DNA of 64,000 nucleotides from Bianquea renquensis (GTDB lineage: Bacteria; Bacillota; Clostridia; Lachnospirales; Bianqueaceae). The stretch lies in NCBI RefSeq assembly GCF_014384895.1, contig NZ_JACRSQ010000004.1:139962-203961 (forward strand), in the 5' to 3' direction. Shown here in pieces: positions 32,244 through 40,736 of this stretch. The position numbers and the translations under genes were made by a program. Below the pieces are notes generated by a model. That model worked only from the letters and a program-made list of their open reading frames with translations. It was not told where the DNA came from and did not search any database. Position 1 is the stretch's first letter; each line of letters begins with the position of its first letter.

Positions 32244-33623
32244 ATGGCTTCACAAGCAGGTTTTTTTGAAAAAACCTTTAAGTTGAGCGAGCACAAGACC
32301 AGTCTCAGGACGGAGATTGTAGCTGGCTTGACGACCTTTATGACCATGGCGTACATACTGGCAGTCAATCCCAACCTTTTGTCTGCAACAGGAATGCCCT
32401 CCGGCGAATTGTTTACGGCCACGGTGCTGGCCAGTGTCATCGGAACTCTGGCGATGGCCCTTTTGGCGAACTATCCCTTCGCCCTGGCGCCCGGTATGGG
32501 GCTCAATGCCTATTTTGCCTTCACAGTATGTGGTGGCAATATGGGATACCCCTGGCAGTTGGCTTTGCTGGCCGTCTTCATCGAGGGTGTCATCTTTATC
32601 CTGTTGAGCTTCGTCAACGTGAGAGAGGCGATTTTCAACGCTATCCCCCAGAGCTTAAAATATGGAATATCGGCCGGCATCGGTCTTTTCATCGCGTTTA
32701 TTGGCTTGCAGAACGCGGGGATCGTCGTGGCCGAGGCAAGCACTAAGGTTACCCTTGGCCACATAACCCAGGCGGGGCCGCTGCTGGCTCTGATTGGATT
32801 GCTGATTATCGCCATCTTGTACGTGCGCAAAGTAAAAGGGGCGCTCTTAATCGGCATTATCGCCACCTATATTTTGGGGCTGATCGCGGAAGGGATCGGC
32901 TGGTATCAGGTTGATGTGGAGGCCGGCGTCTACTCTCTCGTTCCCCAGGGCCAGTTCCTGGGAATCTTCGCGCTGCCCAGCGGCCTTGGGGAGATTGGCG
33001 GAGCGTGCTTTAACTTCAGCGCCATGGGCGATATCAATATCCTCGACCTGATTGTCATCGTGTTTGCATTCCTGTTCGTTGACATGTTCGACACCATCGG
33101 GACTCTCATCGGCGTATCCAGCAAGGCGGATATGCTGGACAAGGAAGGCAAGCTGCCCAAGGCGAAGCAGGCCCTGCTGGCCGACGCCGTTGCCACCACG
33201 GCAGGCGCGGTGCTTGGAACCTCCACCACGACTACATACGTGGAAAGCGCTTCCGGTGTCGCGGAAGGTGGACGCACGGGTCTGACGGCGATCGTCGTTG
33301 CACTTCTGTTCTTGCTGTCCCTGTTCCTGTCCCCGCTATTCCTAGCGATTCCCAGCTTTGCAACGGCTCCGGCGCTGATCTTCGTTGGCTTCCTGATGAT
33401 GGAATCCTTCCTGAAGGTGAACTTCTCCGAAGCGACGGAGGCCATACCTGCGTTTATCGCGGCTATGATGATGCCCTTTGCCTACAGTATCTCGGAGGGA
33501 ATCGCCTTCGGTGTCATCTCCTACGTGATTATCAATCTTTGCGGTAAGAAGTGGAAGAAAGTCCACCCCGTGATGATCGTGCTATCCATCTTGTTTATCC
33601 TGTATTACATCTTTGTCAAATAA
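32244..33623 (+). CDS. NCS2-family hypoxanthine/guanine permease (AzgA/PbuG type)
   Basis: A 459-aa membrane transporter for purine bases with about 12-14 helices. The AzgA/PbuG branch is indicated by LSEHKTSLRTEIVAGLTTFM and TMAYILAVNP at the start, the substrate-site segment PFALAPGMGLNAYFAFTVC, VDMFDTIGTLIGVSSKADML and TSTTTTYVESASGVAEGGRT. AAGGAAAGGGG precedes the ATG. It is a single-gene unit with its own promoter and downstream hairpin. Confidence 0.93.
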   Translation: MASQAGFFEKTFKLSEHKTSLRTEIVAGLTTFMTMAYILAVNPNLLSATGMPSGELFTATVLASVIGTLAMALLANYPFALAPGMGLNAYFAFTVCGGNMGYPWQLALLAVFIEGVIFILLSFVNVREAIFNAIPQSLKYGISAGIGLFIAFIGLQNAGIVVAEASTKVTLGHITQAGPLLALIGLLIIAILYVRKVKGALLIGIIATYILGLIAEGIGWYQVDVEAGVYSLVPQGQFLGIFALPSGLGEIGGACFNFSAMGDINILDLIVIVFAFLFVDMFDTIGTLIGVSSKADMLDKEGKLPKAKQALLADAVATTAGAVLGTSTTTTYVESASGVAEGGRTGLTAIVVALLFLLSLFLSPLFLAIPSFATAPALIFVGFLMMESFLKVNFSEATEAIPAFIAAMMMPFAYSISEGIAFGVISYVIINLCGKKWKKVHPVMIVLSILFILYYIFVK

Positions 33624-33647
33624 GAAAACCAGCTTGAATCGAAGCAT

Positions 33648-33694
33648 ATCGGCCGGATTTGAAGAGAGTAGAGGACTCTTCCGATCCGGCCGAT
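33648..33694 (+). terminator. Strong hairpin after the purine permease gene
   Basis: ATCGGCCGGAT (33648-33658) pairs with the facing ATCCGGCCGAT, extended by GAAGAG/CTCTTC inside. The T tract behind is weak, so termination efficiency is uncertain. Confidence 0.65.
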
Positions 33695-33767
33695 CTTATA
33701 TTGGAATACCGGAACCTCCTTCCAATCGAGATTCATGAAAACGTAAGAAACCATATGGAAAATTAGG

Positions 33768-33797
33768 TTGAATTTCCTGCTTGAAATCTGCTATAAT
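33768..33797 (+). promoter_or_regulatory. Promoter of the polysaccharide deacetylase gene
   Basis: TTGAAT (33768-33773), 18-nt spacer, consensus TATAAT (33792-33797), 75 nt before ATG 33872. Confidence 0.65.
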
Positions 33798-33871
33798 GGG
33801 AATCATAGTAGAAGGATGGCCCCGTTGCATGTTCGCTTCGGGACTGTATACGTTTGCTGTTGGAGGGAACT

Positions 33872-34855
33872 ATGCTTAAGACACGTATTTCCGCCGGCTC
33901 ATCCCTGCGGAATTTTAAAATATCAGATGGATATGGTGGAAAGCGAAGGCGAGGTTGGTGGAAACCCGTGCTGAGTCTTCTGTTGATCCTTTGCCTTGGC
34001 GGCGCCGGCGTTTTCGGATACTTTCAGTGGAGAGGTCTCCAGGACGAACTTGCGGAACAGAAGAATACCATTGCAAGTCTTGAGGAGTCGCTAAAAAAGG
34101 CGGAGGACGAGCGGTCTCTGCTGCAGCAGTCTGTGGAACAAAAGGATCAGAAGATTGAAGAGCTGACCAACGCCATGAATGATCCGGACCAAGAACCGGC
34201 TTCGTCCAATCCATTGAAGCCTCAGACCACGGTTCGCCGCGCGTACTTAACCTTCGATGATGGACCCAGTGAGAATGCCAACCGTGTGATGGACATTCTG
34301 GATCAATATGGGATCAAAGGGACGTTTTTTATGAACGGGAAAGAATCAGAATTGGCGGCTCAGGTCTATTCCCGGGTTATGGATGATGGACATGTGCTTG
34401 CCAACCATACGTATTCCCATGTATATAAGGATATTTATGCCTCGTGGGACGCATTTTATGCTGATATCGTCAAGATGGAAAACTGTGTAAAAAATCAGAC
34501 AGGCAGAGAGATGGCCAAGATCGTTCGATTTCCTGGCGGTTCTAACAACGGGACAAAGGAAATAACGCTGGAGATCAAAGAGAAGTTGACGGATCTGGGT
34601 TATACCTTTTTCGACTGGAATGTATCGGGACAGGATGCCATCGGTAAGAATGTCAGCGCCGATGCCATCTACAAGAATGTGGTCGAGACTTCGCAGGGCA
34701 AGCTTGATGCGGTGGTCCTGCTTCACACCACGAACAATACCAATAATACGGTGGAGGCGCTCCCCAAGATCATTGAATATTTAAAGGGGGAGGGATTTGA
34801 GTTTCACACCCTGGATGAACAGGATGCGCCTGTCTCCATAGTATTCAAAAATTAA
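33872..34855 (+). CDS. Membrane-anchored NodB-domain polysaccharide deacetylase
   Basis: A 327-aa enzyme likely to remove acetyl groups from peptidoglycan or another surface glycan. A basic N-terminus, one membrane helix (~33-51), and a short coiled coil (~54-98, LAEQKNTIASLEESLKKAED) precede the NodB domain. The latter shows YLTFDDGPSENA (catalytic Asp and metal Asp), the metal-binding HVLANHTYSH, RFPGG, and the late LLH motif VVLLHTT. ATG 33872 follows GGAGGG by 5 nt; an earlier ATG at 33854 lacks an SD. Confidence 0.9.
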   Translation: MLKTRISAGSSLRNFKISDGYGGKRRRGWWKPVLSLLLILCLGGAGVFGYFQWRGLQDELAEQKNTIASLEESLKKAEDERSLLQQSVEQKDQKIEELTNAMNDPDQEPASSNPLKPQTTVRRAYLTFDDGPSENANRVMDILDQYGIKGTFFMNGKESELAAQVYSRVMDDGHVLANHTYSHVYKDIYASWDAFYADIVKMENCVKNQTGREMAKIVRFPGGSNNGTKEITLEIKEKLTDLGYTFFDWNVSGQDAIGKNVSADAIYKNVVETSQGKLDAVVLLHTTNNTNNTVEALPKIIEYLKGEGFEFHTLDEQDAPVSIVFKN

Positions 34856-34889
34856 CCTAAAATTTTGGCATATTTTCTTGTGGAAAGGA

Positions 34890-34922
34890 TAGCCGGAGGC
34901 CTTGTCTTTCGGCTATTTTTTG
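34890..34922 (+). terminator. Intrinsic terminator after the deacetylase gene
   Basis: ATAGCCG (34890-34896) pairs with CGGCTAT (34911-34917), followed by a T run. A TATAAT at 34925-34930 just behind may be the -10 of the next gene. Confidence 0.8.
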
Positions 34923-34962
34923 TGTATAATAGTATGCGAGAAAGTGAGGGGGTTTTATAAGA

Positions 34963-35721
34963 ATGAAAGTGGAATTGGACTGCCATACTCATACCGTCAG
35001 CAGCGGCCACGCGTATAGTACCTGGCAGGAGAATGCCCATGTAGCAGCCTCCAGGGGACTCAAGCTGATTGCCAATACGGACCATGCGCCGTCCATGCCG
35101 GGAGGCGCCCACGAATACTATTTTCAGAATCTGGGCAGCCTGCCGAAGGTATATGAGGGAGTCCGCGTCTTAGCAGGTGCGGAAGTCAATATTTTGAACC
35201 AGCGCGGTCATGTGGATTTGCCGGACCCACTTCTTCGGAAGCTGGATTATGTGGTCGCCAGCGTTCACTCGCCGTGTATCGCGGGGGAAACAGAGTTTGA
35301 CGTCGTGACGGCTTACCGTCAGACGATGATGAATCACCCATGCGTTACCGCCATCGGCCATCCGGACGGAACGCGGTTGCCAGGCGATCCAGTCCTCGAC
35401 TATGATGCATTGACCGATGCGGCTAAACAATATGGGGTTTTGCTTGAGATCAATAACCATTCCCTGGTTGCTGCGCAGTACAGCGAGAGGGCCAGCCGCA
35501 ACTACCGGAGCCTTTTGCGGTACTGTAAAGAGAAGGAGCTCTCTGTCATACTTGCATCCGACGCCCATTTCAGTGGATATGTGGGACAGATGGATGAGGC
35601 GGTCCGGTTGCTGGAGGAAGAGAAATTTCCCGTTGAGTTGGTTCTCAATACTTGCGCCGAGAGATTCCTTACATATCTACAAGAAAGACGAAAGGGATTG
35701 GGAATGGGGGGCGCGCCATGA
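34963..35721 (+). CDS. PHP-domain phosphatase, YcdX-like
   Basis: A 252-aa metal-dependent phosphoesterase of the PHP family. Motifs in order: DCHTHTVSSGHAYST (His-8, His-10), NTDHAP, AGAEVNIL, VASVHSPC, AIGHPDG, LEINNHS and LASDAHFSGYVG, which supply the His/Asp/Glu ligands of a trinuclear metal site as in YcdX. The natural substrate is unknown; histidinol-phosphate-like activity is often annotated but not shown here. GAGGGGG lies about 10 nt before the ATG. Confidence 0.88.
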   Translation: MKVELDCHTHTVSSGHAYSTWQENAHVAASRGLKLIANTDHAPSMPGGAHEYYFQNLGSLPKVYEGVRVLAGAEVNILNQRGHVDLPDPLLRKLDYVVASVHSPCIAGETEFDVVTAYRQTMMNHPCVTAIGHPDGTRLPGDPVLDYDALTDAAKQYGVLLEINNHSLVAAQYSERASRNYRSLLRYCKEKELSVILASDAHFSGYVGQMDEAVRLLEEEKFPVELVLNTCAERFLTYLQERRKGLGMGGAP

Positions 35722-35777
35722 GCGAAAAAGCTCCCTGATGGATTCCAGAACAGGCGTGTCAAAAACGGAGGATGCAT

Positions 35778-36113
35778 ATGAATGATAAGCTTAGACGGGC
35801 GGATGCGGATTTGTTGTTTCAGGGGATCCTATCCTTACAGACCATAGACGAATGTTATGCGTTCTTTGAGGACATCTGTACGGTTCATGAGATACAGTCC
35901 TTATCGCAGCGAATGGAAGTCGCCCGCATGCTGAAGCAGGGTGTCACCTACACGGAGATCAGCGAAAAGACGGGCGCGTCGACGGCCACCATAAGCCGGG
36001 TCAACCGTTGCCTGAACTACGGGGCAGATGGATACAATATGGTACTAGAGCGTTTGGAGTTGGAAAAGGAAAGTCGAGATCAGGATTCGACGGAAAACGG
36101 TCAGCCGTTGTGA
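35778..36113 (+). CDS. yerC: YerC/YecD-family TrpR-like DNA-binding protein
   Basis: A 111-aa protein with a TrpR-type helix-turn-helix: DICTVHEIQSLSQRMEVARM, LKQGVTYTEISEKTGASTAT, ISRVNRCLNYG. ATG 35778 is chosen because GGAGG directly abuts the earlier ATG 35772. It lies immediately before pcrA and ligA, the same order as yerC-pcrA-ligA in Bacillus, which strengthens the call. Its regulatory targets are not known. Confidence 0.9.
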   Translation: MNDKLRRADADLLFQGILSLQTIDECYAFFEDICTVHEIQSLSQRMEVARMLKQGVTYTEISEKTGASTATISRVNRCLNYGADGYNMVLERLELEKESRDQDSTENGQPL

Positions 36114-36136
36114 GCGCCGTTTTTTTATGGAGGAGA

Positions 36137-38368
36137 ATGGGTACGGACAATAAATATGCAGCATTGAATGAAATGCAAAGGAGAGCGGTCTTTCAGACAG
36201 AAGGGCCGGTTTTAATTTTGGCTGGCGCAGGCAGCGGGAAAACGAGGGTTTTAACCCACAGGATGGCGTATCTGATTGAGGAGATCATGGTTCCGTCCTA
36301 TCATATATTAGCCATTACCTTCACCAACAAGGCAGCCAAGGAGATGAAGGAGCGGGTTGAGAAATTAATCGGGGATCCCGCGAGAGAGGCGTGGATATCC
36401 ACGTTTCATTCAGCCTGTATCCGAATTTTGCGCCGGCACTGCTCGCTGCTCGGATATACCGACGGATTTACAATCTATGATCCCGAGGATCAAAAAAATG
36501 TGATCCGGAGGCTGCTGAGGGAGATGAACATCAACGAAAAGATGTTTACGCCTCGGTCGGTTCTGGGGGCAATCAGCCATGCAAAGGACGAGCTGGTCAC
36601 ACCTTCGCGCTATGATGAGATTGCGAAAGGCGATCTGTTTAAAGAAAAAGTTGCGGTCCTATATCACCGCTATCAGAAAGCGCTGCTTGAGAATCAGGCT
36701 ATGGATTTTGATGATATTATTGCGAAGACGGTGGCGCTGTTTGAGCAGAATCCAGAAATTTTGGAGTACTATCAGGAGAAATTTCGCTATATCATGGTCG
36801 ATGAGTATCAGGATACGAATACGGCGCAGTACCGTCTCATCCGACTGTTGGCGAACAAGTACGAGAACCTATGCGTCGTCGGGGATGACGATCAGTCCAT
36901 CTACCGCTTTCGAGGCGCCAACATACGCAACATATTAGATTTTGAAAAGGACTATCAGGATGCCTGTGTGATCCGGCTGGAAGAAAACTACCGCTCGACG
37001 CAGACAATCCTGGATGCGGCGAATGCAGTCATTGCACATAATGTGGGCCGAAAAAGCAAAACTCTGTGGACCCAGAATGAAACCGGCGATCCTATCCGCG
37101 TATATGAGGCATATAACGAGGAGGAGGAGGCCAATTATGTCGCAGAGCAAATAATCCAAAAGGTTTCCGGAAAGACTAGACGGTACATCGACATGGCGAT
37201 CCTTTTTCGAACCAACGCCCAGTCCCGCGCGCTGGAAGAGCGGATGATCATGGCGAACATTCCATACCGGCTATACGGAGGAACCCCGTTCTACCAGCGC
37301 ATGGAAATCAAAGATATTTTATGCTATCTGAGACTGATTGCCAATGATAAAGATTATGTGGCCGCTGAACGGATTCTCAACGTCCCGAAGCGAGGGATCG
37401 GCACCGTTACTGTCGAGAAGCTGCGCAGCTTTGCGGTAGAACAAAGCTACGGAATTACTGAGGCGATCGAGCAAAGCGTTCTTTCGGAGGAGCTGCGGCG
37501 CGCATCGAAAAAGTTGAGTCCTGTCGGGGAATTGTTCACCGCTTTTCGAGGGCAGGCACAGGATGTGAGCCTGACAGAATTTATCCCGCTGATCATGGAA
37601 AAAGTGGGCTATAAGGACTATCTTCGGGAAGAGGATCCGGAACGGTATGAGGACCGCATACAAAACCTGGACGAATTTGTGAACCGTGCGGCGGAATATG
37701 AGGAAACCGCACCGGAGCCCTCCCTGGGTGGATTTTTGGAAGAATTGGCTCTGGTCGCCGCCATCGACAGTTTTGAGGAGGGGGCTGATGCCGTGTCCAT
37801 GATGACACTCCACAGCGCCAAAGGGCTGGAATTTCCAGTTGTCTTTATGACGGGGATGGAAGACGGCATTTTTCCGGGCTATATGAGCTTGACCAGCGGA
37901 GACGAGGAAGACATTGAGGAAGAAAGGCGGCTGTGCTATGTCGGAATAACGCGGGCGCAGAAAGAACTATATATGACATATGCAAAAATCCGGCGCGTTC
38001 ATGGGTTGGAACAGATCTCCAAGGTATCGCAGTTTATGCGGGAGATTCCCATGGATTTGCTGGAAGAGGAGGTAGGGAAGATGGAACAAAAAGAAGAAGG
38101 ACCGGTGCGCAAGTTTGTCAAAACCCCAGAGGTCCATTTTCAAAATCGGTACGTGGGGAAAAACGTAGCCCCGCCGGTTTCTCAGCCGGGAGGCCCGGGA
38201 GAGGGATTTGCGCCCGGGGATTTGGTCACCCATCGCAAATTTGGCTTAGGTACGGTTAAGGAGGTTCAATCTGTCAATGCAGACTATCAGGTGAAAGTCA
38301 ACTTTGTGAAAGTCGGTGAAAAGACATTATTCGCAAAGCTGGCGGGCATTAAGAAGGTTGAAGAATAA
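36137..38368 (+). CDS. pcrA: ATP-dependent DNA helicase PcrA (UvrD/Rep family)
   Basis: A 743-aa superfamily 1A helicase used in replication restart and repair. Motifs: Q-motif LNEMQRRAV, Walker A AGAGSGKT, motif Ia AITFTNKAAKEMKER, Walker B VDEYQDTN, motif III GDDDQSIYRFRGA, motif IV RTNAQSR, motif V MTLHSAKGLEF, motif VI VGITRAQ. The C-terminal tudor-like fold that binds RNA polymerase is present (FAPGDLVTHRKFGLGTVKEV). The frame opens earlier (36008), but ATG 36137 behind GGAGGAG gives the standard N-terminus and avoids overlap with yerC. Confidence 0.96.
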   Translation: MGTDNKYAALNEMQRRAVFQTEGPVLILAGAGSGKTRVLTHRMAYLIEEIMVPSYHILAITFTNKAAKEMKERVEKLIGDPAREAWISTFHSACIRILRRHCSLLGYTDGFTIYDPEDQKNVIRRLLREMNINEKMFTPRSVLGAISHAKDELVTPSRYDEIAKGDLFKEKVAVLYHRYQKALLENQAMDFDDIIAKTVALFEQNPEILEYYQEKFRYIMVDEYQDTNTAQYRLIRLLANKYENLCVVGDDDQSIYRFRGANIRNILDFEKDYQDACVIRLEENYRSTQTILDAANAVIAHNVGRKSKTLWTQNETGDPIRVYEAYNEEEEANYVAEQIIQKVSGKTRRYIDMAILFRTNAQSRALEERMIMANIPYRLYGGTPFYQRMEIKDILCYLRLIANDKDYVAAERILNVPKRGIGTVTVEKLRSFAVEQSYGITEAIEQSVLSEELRRASKKLSPVGELFTAFRGQAQDVSLTEFIPLIMEKVGYKDYLREEDPERYEDRIQNLDEFVNRAAEYEETAPEPSLGGFLEELALVAAIDSFEEGADAVSMMTLHSAKGLEFPVVFMTGMEDGIFPGYMSLTSGDEEDIEEERRLCYVGITRAQKELYMTYAKIRRVHGLEQISKVSQFMREIPMDLLEEEVGKMEQKEEGPVRKFVKTPEVHFQNRYVGKNVAPPVSQPGGPGEGFAPGDLVTHRKFGLGTVKEVQSVNADYQVKVNFVKVGEKTLFAKLAGIKKVEE

Positions 38369-38402
38369 AGGCCAGCGAATATTCCGTAGGAGATGAAATG
38401 GA

Positions 38403-40373
38403 ATGGCAGAGGATACGATTGAGAAGCTTAAGAAATTGACGAAACGGTTGAATGATGCCGCCGAGGCTTATTATCAACAAGACCGAGAGATCATGACTAA
38501 TTTTGAGTACGATGCGCTGTACGATGAGCTTGTCGCGCTCGAGAGGGAAACGGGCATGGTGCTCTCGGAAAGCCCAACACGGCATGTGGGCTACCAAATT
38601 CAAAGTTCTTTGCCGAAGGTTTCGCATAGTACGCCAATGCTGTCACTGGACAAGACTAAGTCTCCAGGCGCGCTGAGGGATTGGCTGGGCTCACAGACGG
38701 GCCTATTGTCCTGGAAGCTTGACGGCTTAACCATTGTGCTACAGTATGACCAGGGAGCGCTCACCCGGGCTGTCACCAGGGGAAATGGGGAAGTGGGGGA
38801 GGATATCACCCCCAATGCGAAGGTATTTCGCAATATTCCTCTGGAAATTCCGTACAAGGGGGAACTGATCCTGCGGGGGGAAGCCGTCATTTCTTACGGC
38901 GAATTCACGAGGATCAACGAAGCGCTGCCGCCGGAAGAACAATATAAGAATCCCCGAAATCTCTGCAGCGGATCGGTCCGGCAGCTGAATAATGAGATTA
39001 CGGCCAAGCGGGGCGTTCACTATTTTGTGTTTGGACTCGTCTTGGCACAGGACATGGACTTTCATGATTCTAAGGAAGAGATGATGACCTTCATTCAATC
39101 CTTAGGGTTTGAGACGGTGGAATTCTGCAAGGTTGACGCGCAGACGGTGGAGGAGGCTGTCCAGAGTTTTGAAGGGCGGATCGCCGAATCAGAGTTCCCA
39201 TCGGATGGCCTTGTCCTCACCTTCAACAGCATCTCGTATTCGGAATCTCTTGGCAGAACGGCCAAGTTTCCCCGGGATTCCATTGCTTTTAAATGGCAGG
39301 ATGAAACCCGCTCTACGGTCCTGCGAGACATCGAATGGAATACCTCGCGGACAGGGCTGATCAATCCTGTCGCGATTTTTGACCCAGTGGAATTGGAGGG
39401 AACCACAGTTCAGAGGGCTAGCATTCACAATATCAGCATTATGGAGGAGCTAGAACTGGGAATCGGTGATGAGATTGAGGTCTATAAGGCCAATATGATC
39501 ATTCCTCAGATCGGAGAGAATCTGACGCGCAGCGGTACAGCGGTCATTCCGGAATACTGTCCCCGGTGCGGCGGCGCGGCGAAGGTCAGCGACGGCCGGG
39601 AGGCCAAGGTGCTGTACTGTACGAATCCTAACTGTGGGGCGAAACTGCTCATGGCCTTTACCCACTTTACCACCCGGAATGCTATGAATATTGAAGGCTT
39701 GTCAGAGGCAACCCTAGAGAAATTCATCGACATGGGGTTTCTGGAATCCTTTGGAGACATCTACCGTCTCAAGGAGCACAAAGCGGATATTGAGTCCATG
39801 GAAGGATTCGGGGAAAGGTCAGCCCAAAATCTTTTTGCCTCCATCGAGCGCTCCCGAGATGCGGAGATGCCCCGATTTATCAATGCTCTGGGGATTCAGA
39901 ACGTGGGGTTAGCCAATGCGCGGCTTTTGTGTAAGGCGTACCGGCAAGATCTGACGGCGATTCTGGCGGCCAAGGAGGAGGAACTGGCGTCTATCGACGG
40001 GTTTGGGGACATCATCGCGAACCGTGTGTATGAATACTTCCAAAATCCAATCAATCGGGACGTCGTTGAAGACTTGCTGCGATATGTGCGATTTGCTCCC
40101 GCGGAAGAGTCCGAGGAGGCGGCCCAGATGCCTTTGGAGGGGAAAACCTTCGTCATCACGGGAAATCTGGAACATTTCGAAAACCGTGACGCGCTTGTGG
40201 ATTTTATCATCAAGCGCGGTGGAAAGGCTGTCGCCAGTGTCAGCAAGAAGACCTCGTATCTGATCAACAATGACACGGCCAGCAGCTCATCTAAGAATAA
40301 GAAAGCGCAGGAGCTTGGGATCCCCATACTCAGCGAGGAGGAGTTCCTTCGTTTGGTCGAGGACGAGATATAA
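38403..40373 (+). CDS. ligA: NAD-dependent DNA ligase
   Basis: A 656-aa ligase sealing nicks with NAD+. The N-terminal Ia domain is followed by the adenylation domain with Lys-105 in SWKLDGLTIV (canonical KxDG; the preceding residues differ from the common EPKIDG). Then come an OB fold, a four-Cys zinc finger (CPRCGG... CTNPNCGA), a helix-hairpin-helix array (IEGLSEATLEKFIDMGFLES, GFGERSAQNL) and a C-terminal BRCT domain (EGKTFVITGNLEHFENRDAL). It starts 34 nt after pcrA. A terminator follows directly. Confidence 0.96.
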   Translation: MAEDTIEKLKKLTKRLNDAAEAYYQQDREIMTNFEYDALYDELVALERETGMVLSESPTRHVGYQIQSSLPKVSHSTPMLSLDKTKSPGALRDWLGSQTGLLSWKLDGLTIVLQYDQGALTRAVTRGNGEVGEDITPNAKVFRNIPLEIPYKGELILRGEAVISYGEFTRINEALPPEEQYKNPRNLCSGSVRQLNNEITAKRGVHYFVFGLVLAQDMDFHDSKEEMMTFIQSLGFETVEFCKVDAQTVEEAVQSFEGRIAESEFPSDGLVLTFNSISYSESLGRTAKFPRDSIAFKWQDETRSTVLRDIEWNTSRTGLINPVAIFDPVELEGTTVQRASIHNISIMEELELGIGDEIEVYKANMIIPQIGENLTRSGTAVIPEYCPRCGGAAKVSDGREAKVLYCTNPNCGAKLLMAFTHFTTRNAMNIEGLSEATLEKFIDMGFLESFGDIYRLKEHKADIESMEGFGERSAQNLFASIERSRDAEMPRFINALGIQNVGLANARLLCKAYRQDLTAILAAKEEELASIDGFGDIIANRVYEYFQNPINRDVVEDLLRYVRFAPAEESEEAAQMPLEGKTFVITGNLEHFENRDALVDFIIKRGGKAVASVSKKTSYLINNDTASSSSKNKKAQELGIPILSEEEFLRLVEDEI

Positions 40374-40379
40374 TGTGGG

Positions 40380-40420
40380 AAGCCGCCGGAACGTCGGAGG
40401 ACGATATCCAGGCGGCTTTT
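40380..40420 (+). terminator. Intrinsic terminator of the yerC-pcrA-ligA unit
   Basis: AAGCCGCC (40380-40387) pairs perfectly with GGCGGCTT (40411-40418), with T residues behind. Confidence 0.7.
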
Positions 40421-40556
40421 ATGTGCGCGGAAATTTAAGTATGGAGTGTAGACAAACCTACATATATTGAATATGAAGCACACTTTTGGGAAGCCTAGGT
40501 AAAGAATAATTAACAAAGGATTAGCGAGAATGACAGTTCCATAATTTGGGGAACTA

Positions 40557-40714
40557 TGGTATAATAATCGCGTGAGCGATTATACGCGCCGGTCGCGCGG
40601 TGAGCGGAGCGAACAAACCGCTGCGCGACCGTGTGCAAGTTGTGAAGTTATATCATGGCCGGAGGCCATGGTATAATAATCGCGTGAGCGATTATACGCG
40701 CCGGCCGCGCGGTG
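40557..40714 (+). repeat. Two 46-bp direct repeats with palindromes, upstream of glgB
   Basis: Copies at 40557-40602 and 40669-40714 (period 112) differ at one base. Each contains TATAAT and the perfect hairpin ATAATCGC-GTGA-GCGATTAT, whose loop is again a GNRA tetraloop. Between them is a longer fold with arms GGTCGCGC/GCGCGACC around AGCGG/CCGCT, and CATGGCC-GGA-GGCCATG. The second copy ends 10 nt before the glgB SD. The rest of the 40421-40736 gap shows no gene. The element may act as promoter, regulator or mobile REP-like sequence. Confidence 0.85.
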
Positions 40715-40736
40715 CGCGAGGGAATGGAGGGGTAGA

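Noticed and set aside
36008..36136. Extended N-terminus of PcrA
   Set aside because: It overlaps yerC in another frame and adds non-homologous residues; the SD at 36129-36135 supports ATG 36137.
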